A stretch of 64,000 nucleotides of DNA from Tipula vernalis (taxonomy: Eukaryota > Arthropoda > Insecta > Diptera > Tipulidae). A program made the position numbers and the translations under genes. This document shows, piece by piece, positions 1 through 10,600 of this stretch (the stretch's first letter is position 1; every line of letters begins with the position of its first letter). The notes beneath the pieces were generated by a model that ran no database searches, had not been told where the DNA came from, and saw only the letters and a program-made list of their open reading frames with translations. The stretch covers positions 131,667,241 through 131,731,240 of the forward strand of contig OY282559.1 in the NCBI GenBank assembly GCA_958295665.1, read 5' to 3'.

Positions 1-85
1 GGCTAATTGAGACAATCTCATGGGTTTGGGTCGTCCCCACGATTTGTAACGACGGCTCTTGGCACTGTGTTACAATTGAGGGTTG

Positions 86-115
<30 letters not shown>
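1..115 (+). repeat. Unassigned sequence ending in a 30-base poly(A) tract
   Basis: The first 85 bases are more G/C-rich than what follows and run straight into an uninterrupted run of 30 A at 86-115. This looks like the 3' end of a retroposon (LINE or SINE) inserted on the + strand. The 5' part lies outside the window, no coding sequence is visible and no TSD can be tested, so the family is unknown. Confidence 0.35.
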
Positions 116-116
<1 letters not shown>

Positions 117-1524
117 GAGAAAAAACGTTATAAATGATAACACAATTTTTTTTAGTCAGTTCTGCCGAGAAAATTGAATTGAATTTATCTAATTAGTTGA
201 TCTGAGTGAAAATAAAAGTAAAAGAAAAAAGCCAAACAAATCTTTGAACCAAAAGATGAGTGATTAGCTGATTACTAATAAGTTAAAGTTATTAATTAGA
301 GATTAATTAGTACTCGTAGATAATAAAATGTAGTTTACAAAACTAATTTTATTGAATGCTAATTTAGTTAAGTTTTTCATGAAAAGATAGAACATTCATG
401 AAGTGATTTACCGAAGCTATAGTACGGTTTCGTACGATAAACGGTTCTTGTTCTTGATGGTCTCAAGTCTTTTTATTTTTGAAAGACACTTGAAGAATGA
501 TGATAAATATACATTCGTTTTATTTAATAAATTAAAGTGTATCTATAAATGACAGTTATTGTAAGTAATAATTAAAGTTACAAATTAAAAACAGAAATTA
601 TACAAATCTAGAACATGTGAATTAAAACGGTTCTAAGGTCATGAAAAAGTGGCTCTATAAAATAACAAAAAAAAAAAAAAAAAATATCTGTTTAAAATAT
701 ATCTGAATGAATAAAACAATAAGTTAATAATTTACAAAAACAAACTACTTAAGAATCATAAAAATAATTACACGTGAAATAATTAGTGCTACGAAGTGAA
801 TAGACATCACTACCTACAAAATAAGTTAATTTAATTAAAACTACAAAACATAAACTAACAGTTAATAATAATTAAGTACAGTGAAAAACTAAAATTAATT
901 CGACTACTTATAATAATTCAAATTATGGTGTGATAACAACAACAAGTTAAAACAATAAATAAATAAAATTACCAATATATTGGTACAGGGTTACGGTCGA
1001 CGAAATCACCAGTCAACATCACATCATCAATCAACAATCAGCCCAACAGATAAGATTTTGATTATATTTTGTTTTATTATTATTATTCTTATCATTATTA
1101 TTATTTGATTAAGAAATAGTAATTAATACTTTGCTATAAGTAATTCTATTTTTTTTTTTTTTTTTTTGTTTCAATAATTTTTTTTAGATTTAAGTGGGTT
1201 CAGGTTTTTTTTTTTTATGCGCATACTTAGGTTAGACTATCCTCTTATATATATATTTTATTTTTTTTAAGTTTAACTTCATTTTTCCATTTATATATAT
1301 TTCCATTTGTATATTTTGATTGAAATATTATTTGAGTTGTCACTACATGAATGTTTCGCGTTGTGTTTTTTTCATTTTTTTTTGTTAATTACACTACAGC
1401 TAGTGGTCCGATTTGTTTCGCAATTGTTGAATTTCAGATGAATTAAGTGACAATTGGTGGGGATGAGACATGAGTATTTGAAGTAAGTATGTATGTCCTG
1501 CTTGTATTCCGTTTTCCTTTCCAG
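116..1524. other. A/T-rich non-coding stretch
   Basis: There are no supported ORFs or RNA genes. The sequence is very A/T-rich, with several homopolymer runs (A around 667-684, T around 1149-1167). It could be intronic or intergenic sequence upstream of the candidate exon at 1525. Confidence 0.4.
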
Positions 1525-1634
1525 TAGAATTTAATCAGAAAAGTGGTCTTAGCAATGCATTTACATATCTTCGACAACACCCACCCCTATCCCTGAGTCT
1601 TAGCCGGCAGAATATGACCACGTCGAAGCTCTAT
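1525..1634 (+). CDS. Candidate internal coding exon of an unidentified host gene
   Basis: The segment is preceded by a pyrimidine-rich tract ending in a strong acceptor (ttttcctttccag, 1512-1524) and followed by a consensus donor (gtaagt, 1635-1640). It is 110 bases long. One frame is open throughout: two leading bases, then 36 codons starting GAA at 1527 and ending TAT at 1634. The other two frames hit stops. The predicted peptide begins EFNQKSGLSNAF and ends NMTTSKLY. Its base composition is clearly more balanced than the flanks. I do not recognise the protein. A chance open frame with good splice signals is possible, and an exon of a large gene whose intron holds the rest of the window is equally plausible. 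Confidence 0.42.
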
Positions 1635-1723
1635 GTAAGTGATTAATTTATTCAGTAACGAATGGCATGTAATTGAACTTGAGTTTCACTCACAACACGT
1701 TCATGCCGATTAGATTTGTTACA

Positions 1724-2249
<526 letters not shown>

Positions 2250-2770
2250 AATACTTCCTTCGAACCACAGGTACTGTACGCAATCCCACGATTGAGCAAT
2301 CCGAACTTGGATTACCTAAATTCTCAACCCGAAGGGCTTCCTGATTAAAAGAGTCCGATATAAGGGAAGTTGTAAGAGGTGTGCCAACCTTTTCGATTTG
2401 TCCAATTTGGTATCCATTATAACGTTACGGTTGGTGACCAAGTTGAGTATTTCTTTGCACTTAACCTTAATCTCGTGAATCTCCTGGTTAAGCAAATCAT
2501 CTTCAATAGATTGGCAGCTGTTCCAAACGAATTTCGCACAAGGACATTCTTTGTAAAATTTAGCCCATTTTTCAAAATTCCAGCCGACACAACCAGGGTG
2601 GAATGGTTGTTTCCATTTTCCAAAGCATGACACAGTTTCGCGGCTGGTTACTGGTTTTGCGCAGTCTACACCCATGATGAATCGCCTTTTGGAAAATCAC
2701 GTTTTAGATAAAACTGGAGATTCTTGATAGAGGTAGGTTTGATAGTAATATCCCAAAACAAGTTGGGCTA
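2250..2770 (-). pseudogene. Fragment of a CR1-like retrotransposon, 5' end and ORF1 start
   Basis: On the minus strand an ORF of 119 codons (2675 to 2316) begins MGVDCAKP and includes CFGKWKQPFHPGC followed by a further C-rich stretch. The spacing of C and H residues resembles a PHD-type zinc finger, which ORF1 proteins of some CR1-clade elements carry; the assignment is inference. The same sequence, including about 90 bases upstream of the ATG, occurs on the + strand at about 12105-12560 within a longer element. The match stops near 2250 and near 2770, so this copy is a short truncated fragment. The first CxxC pair seems partly lost compared with the copy at 12.2 kb. Confidence 0.55.
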
Positions 2771-3066
2771 TTTACCATCTTTGATTTTTGGACTATTTTT
2801 CGTGTCACCCAAATCAGTTCTGCTACAGGATTGTGAGAGCTGAAAACATTCAGCGTTTTGTATATTCGAAAGTATACTATCTCGGAAATGGTACTTTTCA
2901 GTAGAGAAATTTTAAGATATTTTTCTTAAATATTGAGGAGATTATATTTAAAATTTAAAATCTTTTTTATTAAAAATATTAGTAACTAAAGTAAGGCACC
3001 GTCTCGTTAGCTGTTAAAATTTTGAGTAAAATTGGCCAAATTTAAAAAATTTGCAGTGTTAAACGA
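2771..3066. other. A/T-rich spacer between CR1 fragment and Jockey element
   Basis: No gene is visible. The last 60 bases carry AAATTT-type words like those of the satellite at 7.7 kb, as expected if the Jockey element inserted at the satellite edge. Confidence 0.35.
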
Positions 3067-3075
3067 ATTTATGAA
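3067..3075. repeat. Target-site duplication of Jockey copy A, left
   Basis: atttatgaa at 3067-3075 is repeated exactly at 7687-7695, directly flanking the element between them. Confidence 0.85.
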
Positions 3076-3235
3076 TTTTTTTTTTTTTTTTTTTTTCCCT
3101 TTATTTAATATTACAACTGATTTACAAATCATTTAGTAATTTATCTTTCTTAAATGAAGATTCACATTTGACGGGCAGTAGCCCAATGGTTACTCCCGTT
3201 TGAATTTACATAGTAATTATTTTTCTCTATCCGAA

Positions 3236-5914
3236 TTAAATACAACTGCCCAATTCCAAAGGTTTCTGCCTTTGAAGTCTTCTTACTGCATTGGTGGTAT
3301 CCAACAAACTTCGTATGTCTGCATTTTGGTGCCGAGATATCCGCTGAATGTGTTTCTTCGCATGATTTTGTATTTCTTCACTTACATATTCCATGTTTAA
3401 GTCCCTATGGAGGTTATCATTTCTAATGTACCATGGTGCGTTTACAATGCCACGCAGCACTTTGTTTTGAAAACATTGAATCATTTGTACATTTGTCTTC
3501 TTGGTACAACCCCAAAGTTGAATACCATAGGTCCATATTGGTTTAAGTATTTGCTGATATAATAGCAATTTGTTATGTATTGTAAGCTCAGAGTTTCTAC
3601 CTATTAGCCAATACATTTTCCTATATTTAATGTTCAATTCTTCTTTTTTCTTTTTAACATGCTCTTTCCATCTAAGCTTGCAATCGAGAGTCATGCCGAG
3701 GTATTTGGCTGTATTTGCATTTGAAACCGGCCTTGAATTAAGTTTCACTGGAATCCAGTTAGCTTTCTGGTTCGTGAAGTTTACGTGAACCGACTTTGCT
3801 TCGTTTAGGCTAATGCGCCATTTCTTTGTCCAACTACTCACTGTGTCGGTTGCTTTTTGAAGTTTGGTCGTTGCTTCTGATATAAACTTTCCAGTCGCCA
3901 GAATAGCTGTATCGTCTGCAAATGTTGCTATGGTGGCACCTTCTGTATTTGGCATATCTCTGGTGTACAGGATGTTCAATATAGGACCCAGTACGCTACC
4001 CTGTGGTATGCCTGCTGATATTCTCTTTAGTTCAGAGTACTCTTGGTTATATTTTACACGGAAATGTCGGTCTGCGATATAAGATTTAAGAATTTGATAG
4101 AATTGCTTAAGTAGATCTCGATGCAATTTAAATTCAAGTCCTTGGTGCCAAACTTTGTCGAAAGCTTGTGCTACATCTAAAAAGATGCTGGAGCATATCT
4201 TCTTATTCTCAAGTGAGTCTTCGATTATATCCGTTATTCTGTGAACTTGTTCTATCGTAGAGTGATTTTCTCTAAATCCAAATTGGTGTGGTGGAATCAA
4301 ATTTCTCTCTTCTATTATTGGCTTGAGTCTCTTGAGCAGTAATTTTTCAAATAATTTTGAAATTACAGGAAGTAGTGAAATCGGTCTGTACGACTTTTTA
4401 TCGTTCGCTGGTTTGCCTGGTTTGGGGATCATAATTACTTCAGCAACCTTCCATTGCCGTGGGACATATTTTAGTCTGAAGACAGCATTGATAATTTGAA
4501 CCAATTTTCGTAGTCCCTTCTCGGGAATGGCTTTTACGACTTGTCCAGTAATTAAATCATATCCTGGAGCTTTTTTTGCGTTCAAATTACACTTGATCTC
4601 ATTTTTTAATTCCTGTAATGTTGCACATCGAATATTATATTCATCAATTTTGCTAATTGTTATTATGTTTTCATCTGCTGTTTGCCTAGGTAGCGGTTGA
4701 AAGGTGTCTTCCAAGTGAGCTGCAAATAAAATAGCTTTTTGCTTGTCACTTTTGGCCCAGATTCCTTCCCCATTTTTAATAGGTGGCACATGCATTTTAG
4801 TTCTTTTTAATCCCTTTGTTGCTTTCCAAAGAGAGTAATCAGTATCTCTATGTTCGGTGAGACCATTTAAGTACTTGTTGATAGTTTCATTCTTAATTTC
4901 TTTTATAAGTTGTTTTAGTTTATTGCATAGAAAATTGAGGATTTTTTTGTTTTCCGGGGCGCGTGTCCTTTGCCAGGTTTTTCTTGCCTTCCGTTTCTCT
5001 CTAACTAACTCCCTGACCTCAATAGGATAATTTTGATTCCTACGGGATTCGGTGTGACTAGCAGGAGAACTTTCCCATGCTGCTTGTTGAATAGTACTGT
5101 TAAATACCTCTAGTTCGTCTTCCAACTGTACTGGTGTTTTAATCGGCACTCGTAGATTTGTTTGCATTTCAATTAGTTCTTGGAATAGGTCCCAGTTAGT
5201 TCTATTATTTGTTAATTTAGGCAGGTTATCCTTATTAATTATCATTGTGCTGAGTGTCATGATAACAGGTGTATGATCGGAATATATCCCTTCGCTGTTT
5301 TCGATGTACATGTAATCCTCGAAGATCCCTTTCGTTACATAAAAATCAATGAGATCTGGTATTTTATTTATATCAGCAGGCCAGTATGTCGATTTACCAC
5401 CAGAGTGGAACTCGCAGTTATTTATTCGTCCGGCTTCGAATAGCTCTTTTCCTTTATGGGTTGTAAGTCTTGATCCCCAATAGGTGTTTTTTGCATTAAA
5501 GTCACCACCAATAATAAAATTGGATCCTAGTGATCTAAAGAGTCTATTATAATCTTCTTTGTTTAGATTATAGCGTGGAGGGCAGTAGATAGAGGAAATA
5601 CTGTATTCATTATTATTGTTAGTTTCAACTTTTATGGTTTTAACTTGCATACTTTCCTCTTCTATACTAGGTTCTTCATAGTGTTTGAGACTCTTTTTCA
5701 CTATTACTGTTGATCCTCCTCTGGGTTTTCCTCCTGGGTGAACAGCATGGTAACATTCATAATCACGTATTTTAATAAATGATGTTTTTGTCAAATGGCT
5801 CTCCGATATAAGGCAGATATCTATTTTTTCTAAATTTAGAAAAATTTCTAGCTCTGGAACATGATGCGCTAGTCCGTTCGCGTTCCAGGTGACAATTCTT
5901 AGTGATCTGCTCAT
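3236..5914 (-). CDS. Jockey ORF2: endonuclease and reverse transcriptase
   Basis: This is an 892-residue protein, typical for Jockey-clade ORF2. The N-terminal 220 residues form an exonuclease/endonuclease/phosphatase-type nuclease that nicks the target: IVTWNANGL near residue 7, the catalytic GGDFNAKNTYWGSR around 136-149 and the YSDHTPVI motif near 211. The reverse transcriptase follows, with MIPKPGKP, YRPISLLPVISKLFEKLLLKRL, the motif-A segment SIFLDVAQAFDKVW, GIPQGSVLGP and the catalytic FADD (codons 3911-3922). It ends with a Jockey-type C-terminal region (TYGIQLWGCTKKTN, NAPWYIRND). No RNase H domain is visible, as usual for the clade. The ATG lies one base after the ORF1 stop (TAA-A-ATG), so translation probably depends on termination-reinitiation. 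No stops or frameshifts are present. Confidence 0.95.
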   Translation of the reverse strand: MSRSLRIVTWNANGLAHHVPELEIFLNLEKIDICLISESHLTKTSFIKIRDYECYHAVHPGGKPRGGSTVIVKKSLKHYEEPSIEEESMQVKTIKVETNNNNEYSISSIYCPPRYNLNKEDYNRLFRSLGSNFIIGGDFNAKNTYWGSRLTTHKGKELFEAGRINNCEFHSGGKSTYWPADINKIPDLIDFYVTKGIFEDYMYIENSEGIYSDHTPVIMTLSTMIINKDNLPKLTNNRTNWDLFQELIEMQTNLRVPIKTPVQLEDELEVFNSTIQQAAWESSPASHTESRRNQNYPIEVRELVREKRKARKTWQRTRAPENKKILNFLCNKLKQLIKEIKNETINKYLNGLTEHRDTDYSLWKATKGLKRTKMHVPPIKNGEGIWAKSDKQKAILFAAHLEDTFQPLPRQTADENIITISKIDEYNIRCATLQELKNEIKCNLNAKKAPGYDLITGQVVKAIPEKGLRKLVQIINAVFRLKYVPRQWKVAEVIMIPKPGKPANDKKSYRPISLLPVISKLFEKLLLKRLKPIIEERNLIPPHQFGFRENHSTIEQVHRITDIIEDSLENKKICSSIFLDVAQAFDKVWHQGLEFKLHRDLLKQFYQILKSYIADRHFRVKYNQEYSELKRISAGIPQGSVLGPILNILYTRDMPNTEGATIATFADDTAILATGKFISEATTKLQKATDTVSSWTKKWRISLNEAKSVHVNFTNQKANWIPVKLNSRPVSNANTAKYLGMTLDCKLRWKEHVKKKKEELNIKYRKMYWLIGRNSELTIHNKLLLYQQILKPIWTYGIQLWGCTKKTNVQMIQCFQNKVLRGIVNAPWYIRNDNLHRDLNMEYVSEEIQNHAKKHIQRISRHQNADIRSLLDTTNAVRRLQRQKPLELGSCI

Positions 5915-5915
5915 T

Positions 5916-7463
5916 TTAGTATATGAGGGCTGTTGCCTCGTTCAAGGTTTGATGCATATCTAGACGCTTATATAAAGCTTCTAGACCACGTTCTTGCTTT
6001 GCTAGCCTTATATTTATGGCTTCTATGCTTCGACAAATCCTTTCAAGGGGATTATCATTCGTAGCATTAGATGATTGCTGTACAATTTGTGAATAACTTT
6101 TCCGCTCTGTACCAATACCTGGTGGTTTTGGCTCCGCTTGGGTTTTCGTTGGTTTCTCTTCTCTGGTAACCCTAGGGTTTTGAGGAAACTGATGCGTTTT
6201 GTTTCTTAGTCTTTGAAGTTCTTTGGCTACTTCACAGCCTCTATAATTTGCAGGATGATGCCCTTTACAGTTTATACATCTTGCAGGAGTGTTTCTACTT
6301 TCTGTACACTCTTTCGCGTTGTGTTTTCCAGCACATTTTACGCATCTTGGCTCCCGTCTGCAATATTTTTGCGTGTGATTGAAACCTTGGCATTTTTTGC
6401 ATTGAGGTATTAGCCTCGTGTTTTTCTTAAGCGGTTCTATTTTAACCCTCATGTTGAGAATTGCTTTGATGTTGAAGATGTTTTCAACTTTCTCCTTTTT
6501 GTTAAACGTAAGCATGAAGAGTGGAAGCCCCCTTTTTTTGACTTGATTGTTCTCACCTCTCCCTCGTTTTAGGATGTTTATTGCATCTTCTATTTGCAGA
6601 TCTCTTGCCTTTAGGTCCTCAATTATGTCCTCCTTCGTACACGTTGGATAAAGGCCTCTGGCCATAACCTTAATTGCGCGTTCGTTTTTATCTTCGTATG
6701 TGAACCATTCTTTACCTTCCGCATTGAGCTTTGTTGCTAGAGCTCTATATGTGTCGGAATCTGGTGTATTGATTTTCCACACGTTATTGTTTAGTGACAC
6801 TACTCTATATTCCTTAGCTGTAACTGATTTCATTATAGATTGTATACTTGCAAATTCTGTTATGCCGATTACATTAATTGGCGGAGGAGCCTTTTCTTTC
6901 GGTACAACCTTTTGTTGCTGTTGCTGGTGAGTTGGTTTGGTATTAGTATCACCAGTTGCTAATACATTAGCTTGCGAATGATCTCCAACTTCAGGCGAGA
7001 ATTCTGCTTTTCGTTTTTTGGTAGGTCTTTTCTTCCTTTTCAGTACCCAATCTGTTTCTCTCATGAGATCCTCTTCATCAGTATGGAACTCATTGTTATA
7101 ACTAGTGTGAGTACTTGTTTCATTATAACAAGTTAGCGGGGTTTCAGAAATCTCCATTGGTTTGGGCTTCTTCAATTCTTCATTTTCTTTTTTCAGCTTT
7201 TCAATTTCGCTTCTTAATTGCGTTAAAAGTACCTCTACTTCACTGAGTTTTCGACAGAGTTCAGCGTTTTCGTCTTTCTGCTGATTTGCAGAGTTAGTAT
7301 GATTGTTTGGTGATCTTAACAACATTGAACTTCTTTCGAATGGGTTTATCAATGATTGGCTCACCCCAGAATCCATTGAGCCAGCCTCGTAAGAGGGTGG
7401 ATTAGCCAACTGGGTAGTTGGTTTACCACCTGGGGTATTGTTTCCTTTTTGCGTTGAACTCAT
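5916..7463 (-). CDS. Jockey ORF1: Gag-like nucleic-acid-binding protein
   Basis: This 515-residue ORF1 coats element RNA and directs the RNP to chromatin in the Jockey family. The N-terminal 60 residues are polar and low complexity, followed by a coiled-coil-like stretch of E, K and L residues (about 65-100). A basic segment (RKKRPTKKRKAEF) and a Q-rich run come next. A central domain includes VIGITEFASIQSIMKSV and ARGLYPTCTKEDIIEDL, an RRM-like region in related proteins. Three tandem zinc knuckles follow: CKKCQGFNHTQKYC, CVKCAGKHNAKEC and CINCKGHHPANYRGC. The start ATG at 7463-7461 is supported by the matching N-terminus in the second copy at 52821 (both have PGG, NPPS and SGVSQSL). Confidence 0.93.
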   Translation of the reverse strand: MSSTQKGNNTPGGKPTTQLANPPSYEAGSMDSGVSQSLINPFERSSMLLRSPNNHTNSANQQKDENAELCRKLSEVEVLLTQLRSEIEKLKKENEELKKPKPMEISETPLTCYNETSTHTSYNNEFHTDEEDLMRETDWVLKRKKRPTKKRKAEFSPEVGDHSQANVLATGDTNTKPTHQQQQQKVVPKEKAPPPINVIGITEFASIQSIMKSVTAKEYRVVSLNNNVWKINTPDSDTYRALATKLNAEGKEWFTYEDKNERAIKVMARGLYPTCTKEDIIEDLKARDLQIEDAINILKRGRGENNQVKKRGLPLFMLTFNKKEKVENIFNIKAILNMRVKIEPLKKNTRLIPQCKKCQGFNHTQKYCRREPRCVKCAGKHNAKECTESRNTPARCINCKGHHPANYRGCEVAKELQRLRNKTHQFPQNPRVTREEKPTKTQAEPKPPGIGTERKSYSQIVQQSSNATNDNPLERICRSIEAINIRLAKQERGLEALYKRLDMHQTLNEATALIY

Positions 7464-7686
7464 TGCTTTAAAACTGGTTATGTATCAACTACCAACCTAA
7501 CCAGTACAAGTTGGTAGTGGGTCATTGAAGAGAACATCATTTGCTATGTTCTCGGTAGTCGGTTATTCCGCCGTATCTCGGTCGCCAGAGCCTCGTTAGT
7601 TAATTAGCAGGAAGTACCACGTGCAGGTGAGGTTGGCATTTGGGCTAGTATAATAAGACCATCTAAACCGGCGCCCCTTACCCCCC

Positions 7687-7695
7687 ATTTATGAA
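7687..7695. repeat. Target-site duplication of Jockey copy A, right
   Basis: Exact repeat of atttatgaa found at 3067-3075. Its last bases merge into the satellite. Confidence 0.85.
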
Positions 7696-10600
7696 ATTGA
7701 AAAAGTTTTTAGGATTTACATAATTTTTAGGCTAAAGAGAATTCAAAAACTGATGTAATTTAAATAATTTATTGGATTTTTCGAATTTCTAGGATTTATT
7801 GAATTTAAAACATTTATTAGAATACTAAAATTTGTAGAATAAATTGAATTTATAAAACTCATAAAATTAATAAAGGTTATAGAGTTTAAAAACACATTAT
7901 AATTTATAATATTTATAGTTTTCGAAGATTTATAGAATTTAGAAAAAGATTTAAACAGTTTATTAAAGACTTTTTAAAATTTATAAAATTTAAAGGCAAG
8001 TATTGTTACAGTTTTTAGGATTTAGTATTAAATTTTTTGAATTTATTAAATTTGAAAAATCTAAAGAATTCATAAAATTTATGATATTTATAAAAATTCT
8101 GGAAGTTTTAAAATAAGTTTGTAAAATTTATAAAATATTCAGTGTTAAAACAATTTATCGAACTATTAGTTACTGAAATATACTGGAAAATACTGAAAAT
8201 TTATAAATTTTATAGAATTTGTAGAATTTAAAGGATTAAAGGGATGTAAAAAATTTATAAAATTTAAAGAATTAATAGCGCTTATTAACAAATTAGGATC
8301 TATAAAAGATGTAAAATTTGAAGAATTTATAGAAATTGTCAATTTACAAAATTTAAAGGATTTTAAACTTTTTAAGAATCTATACAATTTAAGAAGCTTA
8401 CCAAATTTTTAGACTATACAGAATTTGTCGAATTTATAGAATTATAAAGATTTATAGAATTTATATATGTAATATCCACAAAATCTATAAACTTTATAAA
8501 ATTTAAATTCTATAAATTGTGTAAATCCTATAAAATATGTAAACTGTAAAATTTCACTAAGTTCCTTAAATTCTCTAAATCCTAAAAATTCTCTAAATTC
8601 AAAAAATTTTGTAAGTTTCTAATTTATTGGAATTTTTGAATTTACAGTTTTTAGAAACTAGAGACTTTTTAAAATTTATAGAATTTGAACAATTTAGAAA
8701 AGTTCCAGGATTTATACAAATAATGAAATTTGTGAATTATCGAAATAATGAAATTTCGAAAATTTATTGTAGAATTTAAAAAAATTACAATTATATTTAC
8801 TATTTATAAAACTAACAGAATTATTAAAATTTATAGATTTTATAGCATTTATTGAAATTTTAGAATTTATAATTGTTAGAATTAAGTAATATGATATATC
8901 AAATTTATAGAATTTTGTGAATTTCAAATTAGAAAAATAAACGAATTTATAAAATTCTCGATTTGTGGAATATATAAAATTGATGGAATTCGTAAAATTC
9001 ATAAAATATATAGAATTTTTAAAGTATATAAACCAATTTGAATTTATAATATTCATATACTTTGTAGAATTTCTAAAATTTATGTAATTTGTGGATTTTT
9101 AATATATATAGAAATTATCGAAATTATATAATTTATAAGTACTATAAAATTTACTAGAGAAGGTTTGGAATATATAGAATTTATAGAATTTCAAGAATTA
9201 TTTGAATTTATAAAATTTATTGAAATTATTGAATTTATAGAATTATTAAAGTTTAGATGATTGATTTTAAAATTTTTGAAATTTATAAAATTTGCAGTAT
9301 TCAAAGAATTTATAAAATTGATCAGATTTACAGAAATTATAGAATTTTAACAGACAGACTTGGCACAATTTATTAAATTTATGAAACCTACAAAATTTAA
9401 GGAATTACATTATTATAGAATTTACAAAATTGGCAAAAATTTATAAAATTTATAAACTTGACAGAAGTTATTAAATTTATAAAATTTATTGAATTAAGAG
9501 GATTTTGTAGAATTTATATAATATATATAATTTTTATAAAGGCTTTGAATTCTATAAATTTTTAAATTGTGTAAATTGTGTAAATCCTATAATACTGTAT
9601 GCAAATTCGATTAATTCTAGAAAATTCAATAAGTTTTTTAAATCCTGTAAATTCGATAAATTATATAAATTAAAATAAAAAAATTTAATTTACGAAAATA
9701 AGAGGACTTTAGAGAAATTAAGAATTTATTTAATATATTACGCTTATAGAATTTTAAAAATTTAGCAAAAAAATAGGTTTTATAGAAATTATGAAGTTAA
9801 AAAAAAGAAATAAATTGAAAAAATTCAATTACAATCTATAGTGCCGACAGATAAATTGTATTAAAAAACATAAAATTTATGAAATTTTTACAGTTTTTAA
9901 ATATACCAGAATTTAAAGTATTTAAAGAGTTTGTAGAATTTATAAAATTTGTTAAATTTATTTTAAGATTTATATAATTTATCGAAATTACAGAATTTAT
10001 AAGAACTACAGAACTCAGGTAATTTCAAGAATTGAAAGAACTTACTGTATTTTTAGACTTTATTGAATTTATAGATTTGTAGAATTTATAGGATTTAAAG
10101 AATTATTCGATTCATAAAATTTAGAGAAATTAATGTTTACAGAATTATAAATGTTTAGATAGGGTTATATTATAGTTATGAAATTTATTGTATTAATAAA
10201 ATTTATTGAATTTACATAATTTATTATATTTATAAAATTTAAAGGATTTTAAATTTTTTAAGAATCTATATAATTTAAGAAGCTTTATAAATTTTTAGAC
10301 TTTACAGAATTTGTCGAAGTTATAGATTTATAAGGATTTATAGAATCTAAAGAATTTAGAGAATTTGTATAATATCTGCAAATTCTTTATCTTTATAAAT
10401 TCTAAAAAACCATTAAATTCTCTAAATTGGGTAAATACTATAAATTCTGTATATTCTACAAATTATATAAACTGTAAAATTTCATTGAGCTCCTTAAGTT
10501 ATCTAAATCCTAAAAATTCTCTAAATTCAATAAATTCTGTGAGTTTTCAGTTTATTAGAATTTTCTGAATTAACAGTTTATAGAAACTAGAGAATTTATA

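Larger units (their letters stand above)
3076..7686 (-). mobile_element. Complete Jockey-clade non-LTR retrotransposon (copy A)
   Basis: The element is 4.6 kb on the minus strand. From its 5' end (7686) it has a G-rich start, a short leader of about 220 bases, ORF1 (7463-5916), ORF2 (5914-3236), a 3' UTR of about 140 bases and a 21-base oligo(A) tail (T run 3076-3096). A 9-bp duplication flanks it. Jockey-clade elements transpose by target-primed reverse transcription using an apurinic-like endonuclease and a reverse transcriptase, and carry an internal promoter at the extreme 5' end. Both ORFs are open with all main motifs, so this copy may be competent. A related, broken copy lies at 52600-58674. 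Confidence 0.93.
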
